Notes under the pieces: generated by a model
Told to the model about the DNA's origin: nothing
What the model saw: only the letters and a program-made list of their open reading frames with translations
Databases searched by the model: none
DNA from: Fibrobacter sp.
Lineage (GTDB): Bacteria > Fibrobacterota > Fibrobacteria > Fibrobacterales > Fibrobacteraceae
DNA length: 62,645 nucleotides
Assembly: GCA_017642335.1 (NCBI GenBank)
Contig: JAGCPF010000053.1
Coordinates: 1 to 62,645 of the forward strand
Direction: 5' to 3'
Program-made: the position numbers and the translations under genes
Part shown: positions 24,885 to 32,841 of the stretch, piece by piece
How positions within the stretch are numbered: the stretch's first letter is position 1
How the letters are laid out: each line of letters begins with the position of its first letter

Positions 24885-24920
24885 TGTAATATTTAAAGAT
24901 AACCCAAATCCACTTCGCTT

Positions 24921-24980
24921 TTATGGCTTGAACGGCGGAATGTAGTCATCGTCTTCTTTTTTGTTTTCTGTCTTTGCCAT
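24921..24980 (-). CDS. 19-residue peptide gene beside peptide-ligase genes
   Basis: The frame reads MAKTENKKEDDDYIPPFKP, then TAA. AAGGAG lies 5 nt before the ATG and TATATT (25016-25011) a further ~25 nt upstream, so it has the layout of a real gene. A basic/acidic front (KTENKKEDDD) leads to a compact YIPPFKP end. On the minus strand it follows the GCS2-type ligase (stop at 25098) and the RimK-type ligase. It converges with the radical SAM gene. It could be a substrate of either the ligases or the radical SAM enzyme. No homology is claimed. Confidence 0.55.
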   Translation of the reverse strand: MAKTENKKEDDDYIPPFKP

Positions 24981-25097
24981 AGATACTCCTTATTTCGCAT
25001 ACACAAGAAAAATATAGATTCTTTGGGGGGCCTCGGGGCGCCCCTTGCTTGGGAGTGTGATTCTGTTCACATTTTGCCTAAATTGATCCAAAAATGC

Positions 25098-26363
25098 CTA
25101 ATTTAGACCATATAGGCGGTTATGGGCGAGGCAATCGGCTAATTTCCCGTATTCCCGTACGAAATCTTCGCGGGAAGGAGTGTCGCCTAGCGCACAGTAC
25201 AGGGCCGACGAAAGAGTCCCTCGTGCAAGCATTTTCTCCAACGTGCTTTCGGAAACCTCGGTGAGGTCGCCTTTCACGATGTGAAAAACGTGTTTCCAGA
25301 GTTCGCCGGCGGTGCATTTGCCACTCATGCCGAAGACGGCCAGGAATTCGGGCCAGTCGATGACGGTGTTTTCGGCATCGCGGGAAGTCTGCGTCAGCAT
25401 TTCCGAGAGCCTTGCCGTGTCGAAGTCGCGAAGCATTTCGCGGTAAGTTTTTGCGGTGACAGGAGCGCATCCTGCGGCAGGCTTGAACAGGCGTCCGTTC
25501 GCAATAGCCTTGAGCGTCGCAACTTCCATTTCTACGATGGCGATGTCTGCGTTCGGGCATTCCTGGATATCGACGAGTCGGATTTCGATGGCCCCGCGGT
25601 CAAAGCGCGCAATGGCGCCACGGCTGTTCAAGAAGAAATGGTTCAGCAGGTGCTCGGGATCGTAGGGCGCAATGGCCTTCTTGACCTTGTCGAAGATTTG
25701 CGTATTGTACTCGTCGTAGGTGTACGCCTTTTCAGGAATCACTAGCCCAGCAATTTCGGGGACTTTGTCCTGGTTGTGGCGGTAGATCTCGATTCGCGCG
25801 TCCTTGAAACCCGTGTATTTGCTGTCGAGGTAGGGGCTGCTCGCCGCGATGGCGGGAATGAGCGGCAACAATAGGCGGATGGCTGCATGGAGCTCGCCGA
25901 ATTCGTCGTCGCCGTCAAAAGAGAGGTTCAGGTGGGTGCTCTGCAGGTTCGCCCAGCCGTGGCCCTTGCAGTTGAAAATGCGGTCGTAAGTCTGGTAGAT
26001 GTCGTTGCAGTCGTAAGGCCAGAGCTGCATTTCTGCCGGGTCCATGAAGGGGTGCGCGGCACTGGGCAACAGCATGGCGCCAATTTTTTCGAGTTTCTTG
26101 TTCGCACGGCGGATCTCGTGGAAGAACCGCTTGCCGAGCCCGTCAAAGGTGGACTTGGGGTGTGCGCACTTGAATTCGAGCACGTGGCTCACGAGTTCGT
26201 TCGAAAGCCCGATATCGTCGTATTCCACGTCGGAAAGCTGGTTGCCGTCCTTGTCCTTGCCGAGCGGGATGTCGGCACGGGGCAGCACCTGCAGCGTTTC
26301 GCGGTCCACGATCATGAATTCCATTTCGACGCCGAAGCGTTCCCAGATCTTATAATTACTCAT
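25098..26363 (-). CDS. GCS2-family glutamate-cysteine ligase-like carboxylate-amine ligase
   Basis: A 421-residue cytoplasmic enzyme of the glutamine-synthetase fold, GCS2 (YbdK-like) group, which forms amide bonds between an amino-acid carboxylate and an amine using ATP. Evidence: ERFGVEMEFMIVD at the start (metal-binding Glu residues), GLSNELVSHVLEFK, STHLNLSFDGDDEF, SSPYLDSKYTGFKDARIEIY and GAIEIRLVDIQECPNADIAI. It has no Shine-Dalgarno sequence; its ATG is the last unit of an ATGAGCT-type repeat array. It follows the RLAN/RimK gene by 79 nt. The pairing of these two families is a recognised neighbourhood (Iyer and colleagues on amidoligases), predicted to make or attach small peptides. 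Confidence 0.9.
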   Translation of the reverse strand: MSNYKIWERFGVEMEFMIVDRETLQVLPRADIPLGKDKDGNQLSDVEYDDIGLSNELVSHVLEFKCAHPKSTFDGLGKRFFHEIRRANKKLEKIGAMLLPSAAHPFMDPAEMQLWPYDCNDIYQTYDRIFNCKGHGWANLQSTHLNLSFDGDDEFGELHAAIRLLLPLIPAIAASSPYLDSKYTGFKDARIEIYRHNQDKVPEIAGLVIPEKAYTYDEYNTQIFDKVKKAIAPYDPEHLLNHFFLNSRGAIARFDRGAIEIRLVDIQECPNADIAIVEMEVATLKAIANGRLFKPAAGCAPVTAKTYREMLRDFDTARLSEMLTQTSRDAENTVIDWPEFLAVFGMSGKCTAGELWKHVFHIVKGDLTEVSESTLEKMLARGTLSSALYCALGDTPSREDFVREYGKLADCLAHNRLYGLN

Positions 26364-26446
26364 AGCTCATTTCTCACAGCTCATAGCTCATTGCTCATAG
26401 CTCATAGCTCATTGCTCACTGCTCATAGCTCTCAGCTCGCAGCTAA
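26359..26446. repeat. Short tandem repeat between RimK-like and GCS2 genes
   Basis: About ten imperfect copies of AGCTCAT/TGCTCAT (minus strand ATGAGCT, ATGAGCA) fill the whole gap. The GCS2 start codon lies inside the last unit. Slipped-strand copy changes are likely. Confidence 0.85.
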
Positions 26447-27933
26447 TCCTCATGCTGATGTATCTTGTGTTGTGCGGCGTGCATGCGTTCCTCAATACGG
26501 CGGCGCAGGCTCTTCATGATGGTAAGGTAGATTTTTTTCTTGCCGACCAAATCCTCGATACCGTGGTCAATACTCGGGTTGTCGTTCACTTCGATTACAA
26601 CCGGATGGCCGTGGATTTCCTTGAGGTCAACGCCGTAGAGCCCGTTGCCGATGAGGCTTGCCACGCGGAGCGCCGTCTTCACGATGCCATGGGGCACACT
26701 CTCTATGGGCAGGCAGTCCCATTTGCCGCAAGTGCCCTGCTTGTTTTTGCTGTCCCAGTTGTAAATCTGCCAGTGATTCTTGGCCATGTAGTACTTGCAG
26801 GCGTAAAGCGGCTTGCCGTCAAGAATGCCGATTCGCCAGTCAAAATCGGTGGGCGTGAATTCTTGCGCGATGAGCAAATCGCTGTGTTCGAACATCGTGT
26901 CGAGAATTTCTTCGAGTTCTTCCTTGTCGTTCGCCTTCTTGACGCCGAGGCTGAAACTTGAATCGGGCGTCTTGATGACCATGGGGAAGCCGAGTTCCTT
27001 CGCGAGCGTGTGGCGGTTTTCGCTGTGCACGATAATCGTCTTAGGGGCGGGAATCTTGCCTACGGTCATGAGTTCTTGCAGATAAACCTTGTTGGAGCAG
27101 CGCAAAATGCTGTCGGGGTCGTCGATGACTGCGATGCCTTCGCTCTGGGCGCGGCGCGCGAACGCGTAGGTATGGTGGTTCACGTTCGTCGTTTCGCGGA
27201 TGAATATGGCGTCGAATTCGCCTACGCGGTGGTAGTCCTTCTTGGTGATGAGCTCCACGCGGAATCCCGTATCTTGCGCGGCATCGATGAAGTTGTGGAT
27301 GGCCTGCTTGTTGCTCGGCGGTTCCACTTCGTCGGGATTCACGAGGATGCCGAGGTCGTACACGTAGTCTTCGCTCTTGGCGGAGGTATAGCGAGTCTTC
27401 TCGAAGTACTCGATGGCGAACTGGTCCACCATCTCTTTGTGCGTCTCGGGAATTTCGTCGACGCTGATGGGACGGATGCTCTGGATGAACCACTTTTGCT
27501 TGAATACGAACTTGGCGCGGAGCAGCGGGGCCTGGAAAATGCGGTAGAGTTCCTGCGATAGCTCCAGGTATTGGGCGCTCACGTTCTGGCCGAAGTAGAT
27601 GGAGAGCACGAATTCGGTGCCGGTCAGTTTGTGCAGGCTCTTCTGGATGAGTTCGTCGATGTCGTCGCTGATGATTTTTACGACGGCTGGGGCCTTGAAG
27701 TCGCGGATATTCTTGACGTTTGGGATGACCTTGTGGCCGCGCGCCTCGGCAAGCAAGCTCACGTAGTAGCCCTTGCTCTGGTAGCTGTAGTCGCGGCACA
27801 GGTTAAAAACGCGCACGCTCTTTTGCGTGGTGAACTCAGGATTGGTGAGGTAGTCTTTTGCCGATACGATTTCGGCTTCGGGAATGTGGAATTTCCAGTG
27901 TTTTGGATTGTTTACGACAATTATTTTTTTCAT
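26443..27933 (-). CDS. RimK-like ATP-grasp ligase with N-terminal RLAN domain
   Basis: A 496-residue ligase. Residues ~1-160 fit the RLAN domain found ahead of some RimK-type enzymes (SVRVFNLCRDYSYQSKGYYVSLLAEARGHKV). From ~190 on there is an ATP-grasp domain: DAIFIRETTNVNHH, FPMVIKTPDSSFSLGVKKA, LIAQEFTPTDFDWRIGIL and GVDLKEIHGHPVVIEVNDNPSIDHG with the metal-binding E and N residues. RimK relatives add amino acids, usually glutamate, to peptide or protein C-termini. It is the first gene of the minus-strand unit with GCS2 and the 19-residue peptide. No clear ribosome binding site precedes ATG 27933. Confidence 0.9.
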   Translation of the reverse strand: MKKIIVVNNPKHWKFHIPEAEIVSAKDYLTNPEFTTQKSVRVFNLCRDYSYQSKGYYVSLLAEARGHKVIPNVKNIRDFKAPAVVKIISDDIDELIQKSLHKLTGTEFVLSIYFGQNVSAQYLELSQELYRIFQAPLLRAKFVFKQKWFIQSIRPISVDEIPETHKEMVDQFAIEYFEKTRYTSAKSEDYVYDLGILVNPDEVEPPSNKQAIHNFIDAAQDTGFRVELITKKDYHRVGEFDAIFIRETTNVNHHTYAFARRAQSEGIAVIDDPDSILRCSNKVYLQELMTVGKIPAPKTIIVHSENRHTLAKELGFPMVIKTPDSSFSLGVKKANDKEELEEILDTMFEHSDLLIAQEFTPTDFDWRIGILDGKPLYACKYYMAKNHWQIYNWDSKNKQGTCGKWDCLPIESVPHGIVKTALRVASLIGNGLYGVDLKEIHGHPVVIEVNDNPSIDHGIEDLVGKKKIYLTIMKSLRRRIEERMHAAQHKIHQHED

Positions 27934-28119
27934 GATGGTGCGCGTGTGGCGTGCCCGAGCGGGGTTGCGTCGCGCGTGCTATAACCTCTTTGGTTTATGC
28001 ACGATAAAATTACGAAATAAAATACGATGTGGCTACAAAAAATGTAAAAAAATGGTTTTTCCTTAGCGAATTGAGTAGTTTACTCCCGTGCACTTTTTCA
28101 TTTAACAAAGGTGAATAAT

Positions 28120-28833
28120 ATGGAAAATAAATCTAGATCGTTCATTGCCGAAGCGCTGATTTTGGCTGTTGCGCTTCTGGGCGTTGGATTTTGGGTTTCC
28201 GCGACGGTAATTGACTACGGAAACAGGGACCGCACGGTGCAGGTCCGGGGACTTGCCGAACGAGAAGTCTCCGCAGATTATGTGATTTGGCCGATTGTTT
28301 TCAAGGAAGTGAACAACGACCTTGCCGATCTTTATGCAAATGTCCAGAAAAAAACGGACTTGCTCACGAAATTCCTTGAGTCCAACGGGATTTCGAAGGA
28401 TGAAATTTCTTTTTCGAGCCCGGATGTTATCGACACGGACGGTGAACTGTACGGCGACCACAAGCATCCATACCGCTATAACGCGACTGTTGTCGTGACG
28501 GTGGCTTCGGGGAAAGTTAAGCTTATTCGTAATCTGATGGCGATGCAGGCTGAACTCCTCAAGGACGGAATTGCTATCACGAACAACGATTACAGGTTCC
28601 AAAAGGTTTTCAGCTTTAACGGTCTGAACTCCATTAAGCCCGCCATGATTGAGGAAGCGACTCGCAACGCCCACGAGGTTGCCGAGAAGTTCGCCCAGGA
28701 TTCGAAGAGCGAGCTGGGTAAGATCAAAACGGCGACCCAGGGACAGTTCTCTATTACCGACCGCGACGAAAACACGCCCTTTATCAAGAACGTGCGCGTC
28801 GTGACGAATGTGCAGTATTTCCTGAAAGATTAA
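28120..28833 (+). CDS. SIMPL-domain (DUF541) protein, membrane-anchored
   Basis: A 237-residue protein with one N-terminal membrane helix (IAEALILAVALLGVGFWVSATVI) and a periplasmic SIMPL domain: RTVQVRGLAEREVSADYVIWPI, KKTDLLTKFLESNGISKDEISF, YRYNATVVVTVASGKV and the C-terminal RVVTNVQYFL. SIMPL proteins form oligomeric periplasmic assemblies of poorly known function. ATG 28120 has AAGGTGA upstream; GTG 28111 is the alternative start. Confidence 0.88.
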   Translation: MENKSRSFIAEALILAVALLGVGFWVSATVIDYGNRDRTVQVRGLAEREVSADYVIWPIVFKEVNNDLADLYANVQKKTDLLTKFLESNGISKDEISFSSPDVIDTDGELYGDHKHPYRYNATVVVTVASGKVKLIRNLMAMQAELLKDGIAITNNDYRFQKVFSFNGLNSIKPAMIEEATRNAHEVAEKFAQDSKSELGKIKTATQGQFSITDRDENTPFIKNVRVVTNVQYFLKD

Positions 28834-28951
28834 AGGGGAATGGGCGTTCCTGCGCCATTCTGCACGCTGATAGTGCCTGCGTTGTAAGCGAAAAAATTCT
28901 ATTTTTTCCATGTTCAAATTTCACGTGACTAGGTCACAGGATTAGATTAAC

Positions 28952-30460
28952 ATGGCAATGCAAGATATGAATGATCAGGTGCAGGCTCGCCTCGCGAAGC
29001 TTGCGAAGTTCAAGGAAATGGGCATCGAGGCCTATCCGCACAAGTTCAACCGCACGCACGATTCCAAGACTCTCAAGGAAAACAAGGAAGCCCTGATGGC
29101 TAGCGGCGAGGAAGTCGCTTTTGCCGGCCGCGTGGTTCGCTTCAACCGCAAGGGAAAGATGTGCTTTATGCACCTGAAGGACCGCTATGGCCGCCTCCAG
29201 GTGGTTTGCGCCCGCGACGAGGTGGGCGAGGAGAACTACGAAGTCGTCAAGATGACCGACCTCGGTGACTTTATCGGCGTGAACGGCTTCATGTTCGAGA
29301 CACAGACGGGTGAGTATTCCGTGCACGTGAAGAAGGTGACTATGCTCTCCAAGGCCGTGCGCCCGCTTCCGGTGGCCAAGGAAAAGGTCGACGAGAACGG
29401 CAACAAGGTCGTGTTCAACGAATTTGCCGACGTGGATACCCGTTACCGCCAGCGTTACATCGACATGGCGCTGAACGACGACGTGAAGGAAGTCTTCATC
29501 AAGCGCAGCAAGATTATGCAGGCCATCCGCGAATACCTGATCGAGAAGGGCTTTATCGAGGTCGAGACCCCGACACTCCAGCCGATTTACGGTGGCGCGA
29601 ACGCTCGCCCGTTCACCACGCACCACAACGCCTGCGACATGACGCTCTACCTGCGCGTGGCACCGGAACTCTACCTCAAGCGCTGCATCGTGGGCGGCAT
29701 GGAAAAGGTGTTCGAATTCAGCAAGAACTTCCGTAACGAAGGCATGGACCGCACGCACAGCCCGGAATTCACCGGCCTTGAGTTCTACGAAGCCTACGCC
29801 GACTACAACGACATGATGGTCCACTTCGAGAACATCTACGAACGCGCCTGCATTGCGGCGAACGGCACCACGAAGATTGAATACCAGGGCAAGGAAATCG
29901 ATTTCAAGGCCCCGTGGCCCCGCTACAGCATGATCGAAGCCATCGAGAAGTTCGGCGGCCTCAAGGTCAACGACATGAGCGACGACGAGATCAAGGCCAA
30001 GATGGAAGAACTCGGCGGCCACCTCGACGGCGAATTCAGCCGCGGCCGCGGTATCCTCGAACTGTTCGAGCTCACCGTGGAAGACAAGCTCATCCAGCCG
30101 ACGTTCATCAAGGACATGCCGACCGAGAGCACCCCGCTCTGCAAGAAGCACCGCACCATCGAAGGGCTTATCGAACAGTTCGAGCCCTACGCTAACGGAT
30201 GGGAGCTGGGCAACGCTTATACCGAACTTAACGACCCCATCCGTCAGCGTGAGCTCCTGGAAGACCAGGTGCGCCGCGGCCGCGGTGGCGAAGGCGAAAC
30301 GCATCCGATGGACGAGAACTTCATGCACGCGATCGAGTCCGGCCTGCCGCCTACGGGTGGCGTGGGCTTCGGCATCGACCGCATGATCATGCTGCTTACG
30401 AACCAGCAGACTATCCGCGATGTGCAGCTGTTCCCGCTCATGAAACCGGAGACCTGCTAG
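28952..30460 (+). CDS. lysS: Lysyl-tRNA synthetase, class II
   Basis: A 502-residue enzyme charging tRNA-Lys. It has an N-terminal OB-fold anticodon-binding domain (VAFAGRVVRFNRKGKMCFMHLKD) and class II motifs: motif 1 around IEVETPTLQPIYGGANARPF, motif 2 FEFSKNFRNEGMDRTHSPEFT, motif 3 GGVGFGIDRMIMLLTN. The length is normal. It is followed by the 7-nt repeat region around the S23-type gene. The highly biased codon use generates a long antisense open frame that is not a gene. Confidence 0.98.
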   Translation: MAMQDMNDQVQARLAKLAKFKEMGIEAYPHKFNRTHDSKTLKENKEALMASGEEVAFAGRVVRFNRKGKMCFMHLKDRYGRLQVVCARDEVGEENYEVVKMTDLGDFIGVNGFMFETQTGEYSVHVKKVTMLSKAVRPLPVAKEKVDENGNKVVFNEFADVDTRYRQRYIDMALNDDVKEVFIKRSKIMQAIREYLIEKGFIEVETPTLQPIYGGANARPFTTHHNACDMTLYLRVAPELYLKRCIVGGMEKVFEFSKNFRNEGMDRTHSPEFTGLEFYEAYADYNDMMVHFENIYERACIAANGTTKIEYQGKEIDFKAPWPRYSMIEAIEKFGGLKVNDMSDDEIKAKMEELGGHLDGEFSRGRGILELFELTVEDKLIQPTFIKDMPTESTPLCKKHRTIEGLIEQFEPYANGWELGNAYTELNDPIRQRELLEDQVRRGRGGEGETHPMDENFMHAIESGLPPTGGVGFGIDRMIMLLTNQQTIRDVQLFPLMKPETC

Positions 30461-30461
30461 T

Positions 30462-30515
30462 TTAGACGAGAGAACGCCGCTTCGCGGCTACAGACGAGAG
30501 ACGAGAGAATTATCA
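30462..30515. repeat. GACGAGAGA repeat, left side of the S23-type gene
   Basis: It starts TTAGACGAGAGA (30462-30473), contains a small hairpin (GCCGC-TTCG-CGGC) and closes with AGACGAGAGACGAGAGA. The 12-mer recurs inverted at 30902-30913 and inside grpE (56051-56062). Confidence 0.8.
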
Positions 30516-30527
30516 GGTATATTCAGT

Positions 30528-30884
30528 ATGGCCGTTTTTGCATATAGAAAATTAAATGTCTATCAAAAAGCCCAACAATGGGTGGTAGACGTTTATGGAT
30601 TGTGTAAAAAATTACCTGATTATGATAAGTTTGCTCTAACAAGTCAACTCCGCCGAGCGGCAGTCTCTGTAACGTCTAATATTGCGGAAGGAATGAGCCG
30701 TACTTCTAATAAAGAAGTTGTACATTTTCTAGAAATAAGCTATGGATCGTTGATGGAAACACAAAGTCAACTAGAAATAGCTCACTTGTTAAACTACATT
30801 ACGAAGGAATCGCTGGACGAAATAGACCCGAAGACTGAAGAAATTGCAAGGATGCTATCTGGTTTGAAATCATCGAAAAAGTAA
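30528..30884 (+). CDS. Four-helix bundle protein (23S rRNA intervening-sequence, S23 family)
   Basis: A 118-residue helical protein of the S23/IVP family. Evidence: FAYRKLNVYQKAQQWVVDVYGL, LTSQLRRAAVSVTSNIAEGMSRTSNKE and FLEISYGSLMETQSQLEIA, the conserved core. Relatives occur inside 23S rRNA intervening sequences or as stand-alone genes; their molecular role is unknown. This copy is AT-rich, lies between lysS and lolC, and is bracketed by inverted CTCTCGT-type repeats, suggesting it moved in as a unit. Confidence 0.9.
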   Translation: MAVFAYRKLNVYQKAQQWVVDVYGLCKKLPDYDKFALTSQLRRAAVSVTSNIAEGMSRTSNKEVVHFLEISYGSLMETQSQLEIAHLLNYITKESLDEIDPKTEEIARMLSGLKSSKK

Positions 30885-30885
30885 T

Positions 30886-30913
30886 AATCTCTCGTCTCTC
30901 GTCTCTCGTCTCT
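30886..30913. repeat. CTCTCGT tandem repeat, right side of the S23-type gene
   Basis: Four 7-nt units of CTCTCGT ending TCTCTCGTCTAA, the inverted match of the left repeat. It replaces the usual Shine-Dalgarno region of lolC (ATG 30923). Confidence 0.85.
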
Positions 30914-30922
30914 CGTCTAAGA

Positions 30923-32170
30923 ATGAATAAACTTGAACTTCTAATCGCCTGGCGTTACCTGGGGGCTCAACGTAAGAGTCTCTTCGTATCGCTTATCGGC
31001 ATTTTCAGTATGCTCGGTGTATCCATCGGCGTGTTTGCGCTGGTGGTTGCACTCGCCGCGGTTAACGGTTTCGAAGAAGAGGTGACCGCCCAGATGATAG
31101 GGAAGGACGCCCACTTTGAACTAATGGCCTACAATGCGCAGCCGATTACTGCTTACGACAGTTTGATTAACGAAGTGCGGACGCGTGATTCCAGCGTGAC
31201 GGCGTCTTCTCCGTTTATCATCTACAAGGTGGGTATCAGCTCCAAGAGGGTAAACGACGGTATCGTGATTTACGGTATCGACGCCGAGACTGCGAAGGGC
31301 GTAACCGACATCCACAAGTACATCAAATTCGGCAGTTATTCCGTGGACAGCCTCGAAGACCTGAACGGCACGAAACGGCCTGGGATTATTCTTGGTTCTG
31401 GCCTTGCGAACCGCCTGCGTGTCGTCGTGGGCGACAAACTTGTTTTGCAGACGTTCCAGAGTCCAGACGAAATGATCGGTTCGGCTGGCCCGAAGATGAT
31501 GATGTGCGTGGTGAGCGGCATCTTCGAGACGGGCACTTACGAATACGACGGGAACCTCGCTTATGTGGGCATCCCCGAATTGCAACGCCTGCTCAACATG
31601 GGCGATGCCGTGACGGGAATCCAGTTCCGCATAAAGAACCACTGGCTTGCCGAAGCGTCGGTGGACAGCATGGCGAACTGGCTGACGTACCCCTATTACG
31701 CGATAGACTGGAAATCAAAAAACATTACGCTCCTCAAGTGGATGAACTACGAGAAGTTCATCGTGGCGGCGGTTATCTGCCTGATCATCCTGGTGGCGGC
31801 ATTCAACATCATCAGTAGCCTTATCATGGTCGTCATCGACAAGACGAAGGAAATCGGCATCCTACGCAGCATGGGCTTCAGCAAGGCGGGCATCATGCGC
31901 GTGTTCATGCTCATGGGCAGTTTTATCGGCGTGGGCGGCACGATTGCCGGCGGTACTGTCGGTCTTGTGCTCTGCAAGTTGCAGGAAGCTTACCACTTCA
32001 TCACGCTCCCGGGCGACGTCTACGTGATTCCCTATTTCCCGATTGCCGTGCACTTGATTGATGTTGTATTGATTTTTGTGATAGGCATTGCGCTTTGCGT
32101 GCTCGCGACGCTGTTGCCGGCCTGGAAGGCTAGCAGGCTCGACCCCGTAGGAGCGATTAGACATGAGTAG
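30923..32170 (+). CDS. lolC: Lipoprotein-releasing ABC transporter permease (LolC/LolE)
   Basis: A 415-residue inner-membrane permease with an N-terminal helix (SLFVSLIGIFSMLGVSIGVFALVVALAAVNGF), a periplasmic MacB_PCD-like domain of ~220 residues, then three helices (AAVICLIILVAAFNIISSLIMVV and two further). It also has the coupling segment KTKEIGILRSMGFS and the C-terminal LPAWKASRLDPVGAIRHE typical of LolC/E. A single permease gene suggests a homodimeric arrangement. It overlaps lolD by 8 nt. The many lipoproteins in this window would be its cargo. Confidence 0.9.
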   Translation: MNKLELLIAWRYLGAQRKSLFVSLIGIFSMLGVSIGVFALVVALAAVNGFEEEVTAQMIGKDAHFELMAYNAQPITAYDSLINEVRTRDSSVTASSPFIIYKVGISSKRVNDGIVIYGIDAETAKGVTDIHKYIKFGSYSVDSLEDLNGTKRPGIILGSGLANRLRVVVGDKLVLQTFQSPDEMIGSAGPKMMMCVVSGIFETGTYEYDGNLAYVGIPELQRLLNMGDAVTGIQFRIKNHWLAEASVDSMANWLTYPYYAIDWKSKNITLLKWMNYEKFIVAAVICLIILVAAFNIISSLIMVVIDKTKEIGILRSMGFSKAGIMRVFMLMGSFIGVGGTIAGGTVGLVLCKLQEAYHFITLPGDVYVIPYFPIAVHLIDVVLIFVIGIALCVLATLLPAWKASRLDPVGAIRHE

Positions 32171-32840
32171 TTTATTGCAGACAGTCGACCTCCGTAGAGT
32201 TTTCTCCGAGACGGGAGAGCAGCTCGAAATTTTGAAGGGCGTGAATTTCTCGATGGACGAGGGCGAACTCGTGGCGCTTACGGGTTCCTCGGGTTCGGGC
32301 AAGTCCACGTTCCTTAACTTGGTCGGCATGCTCGATACTCCGACTTCGGGCGAAATCTATTTCAAGGGCAAGCCCCTTTCTAAGTTCAGTGGCGAAGAGC
32401 GCGACATGTACCACCGTGTGCAGGTGGGCTTCGTATTCCAGTTCCATCATTTGCTCAGCGAATTTTCCGCATTGGAGAACGTCTGTGTGCCGGGCCGAAT
32501 TCTGGGCACGAGTGCGCATGAATGCCGCGAACGCGCCGAGATGTTGTTGGAAACGGTGGGGCTCAAGGACCGCCTCAAACATTTGCCGCGAGAACTTTCG
32601 GGCGGAGAACGCCAGCGCGTGGCGATTGCGCGTGCATTGATGAACCATCCTGACCTCGTTTTTGCCGATGAGCCGAGTGGCAACTTGGACGAGGCGAATT
32701 CGGATTTGCTGAACCAGCTCTTTTGGGACTTGAATCAAAAGTTCAACCAGGCGTTCCTTATTGTGACCCACGACGAAAAGCTGGCTGCATTCGCCAAGCG
32801 TCGCGTGATAATGCACAATGGATTGATACAGGAGGCTTAA
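32163..32840 (+). CDS. lolD: Lipoprotein-releasing ABC transporter ATPase
   Basis: A 225-residue ATPase. Walker A is TGSSGSGKST, the Q-loop VGFVFQFHHLLSEFSALENV is of the LolD/MacB kind, the signature is LSGGERQRVAIARAL, Walker B is DLVFADEPSGNLDEAN and the switch His is IVTHD. It powers release of lipoproteins from the inner membrane to the periplasmic carrier. Its start overlaps the end of the permease gene, and its last codons carry the GGAGG for clpC, which begins 1 nt later. Confidence 0.94.
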   Translation: MSSLLQTVDLRRVFSETGEQLEILKGVNFSMDEGELVALTGSSGSGKSTFLNLVGMLDTPTSGEIYFKGKPLSKFSGEERDMYHRVQVGFVFQFHHLLSEFSALENVCVPGRILGTSAHECRERAEMLLETVGLKDRLKHLPRELSGGERQRVAIARALMNHPDLVFADEPSGNLDEANSDLLNQLFWDLNQKFNQAFLIVTHDEKLAAFAKRRVIMHNGLIQEA

Positions 32841-32841
32841 T

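Noticed and set aside
28934..30328. 464-codon antisense open frame opposite lysS
   Set aside because: It has no ribosome binding site, its His/Val/Leu-rich composition is typical of the complement of a strongly codon-biased gene, and lysS is certain on the other strand.
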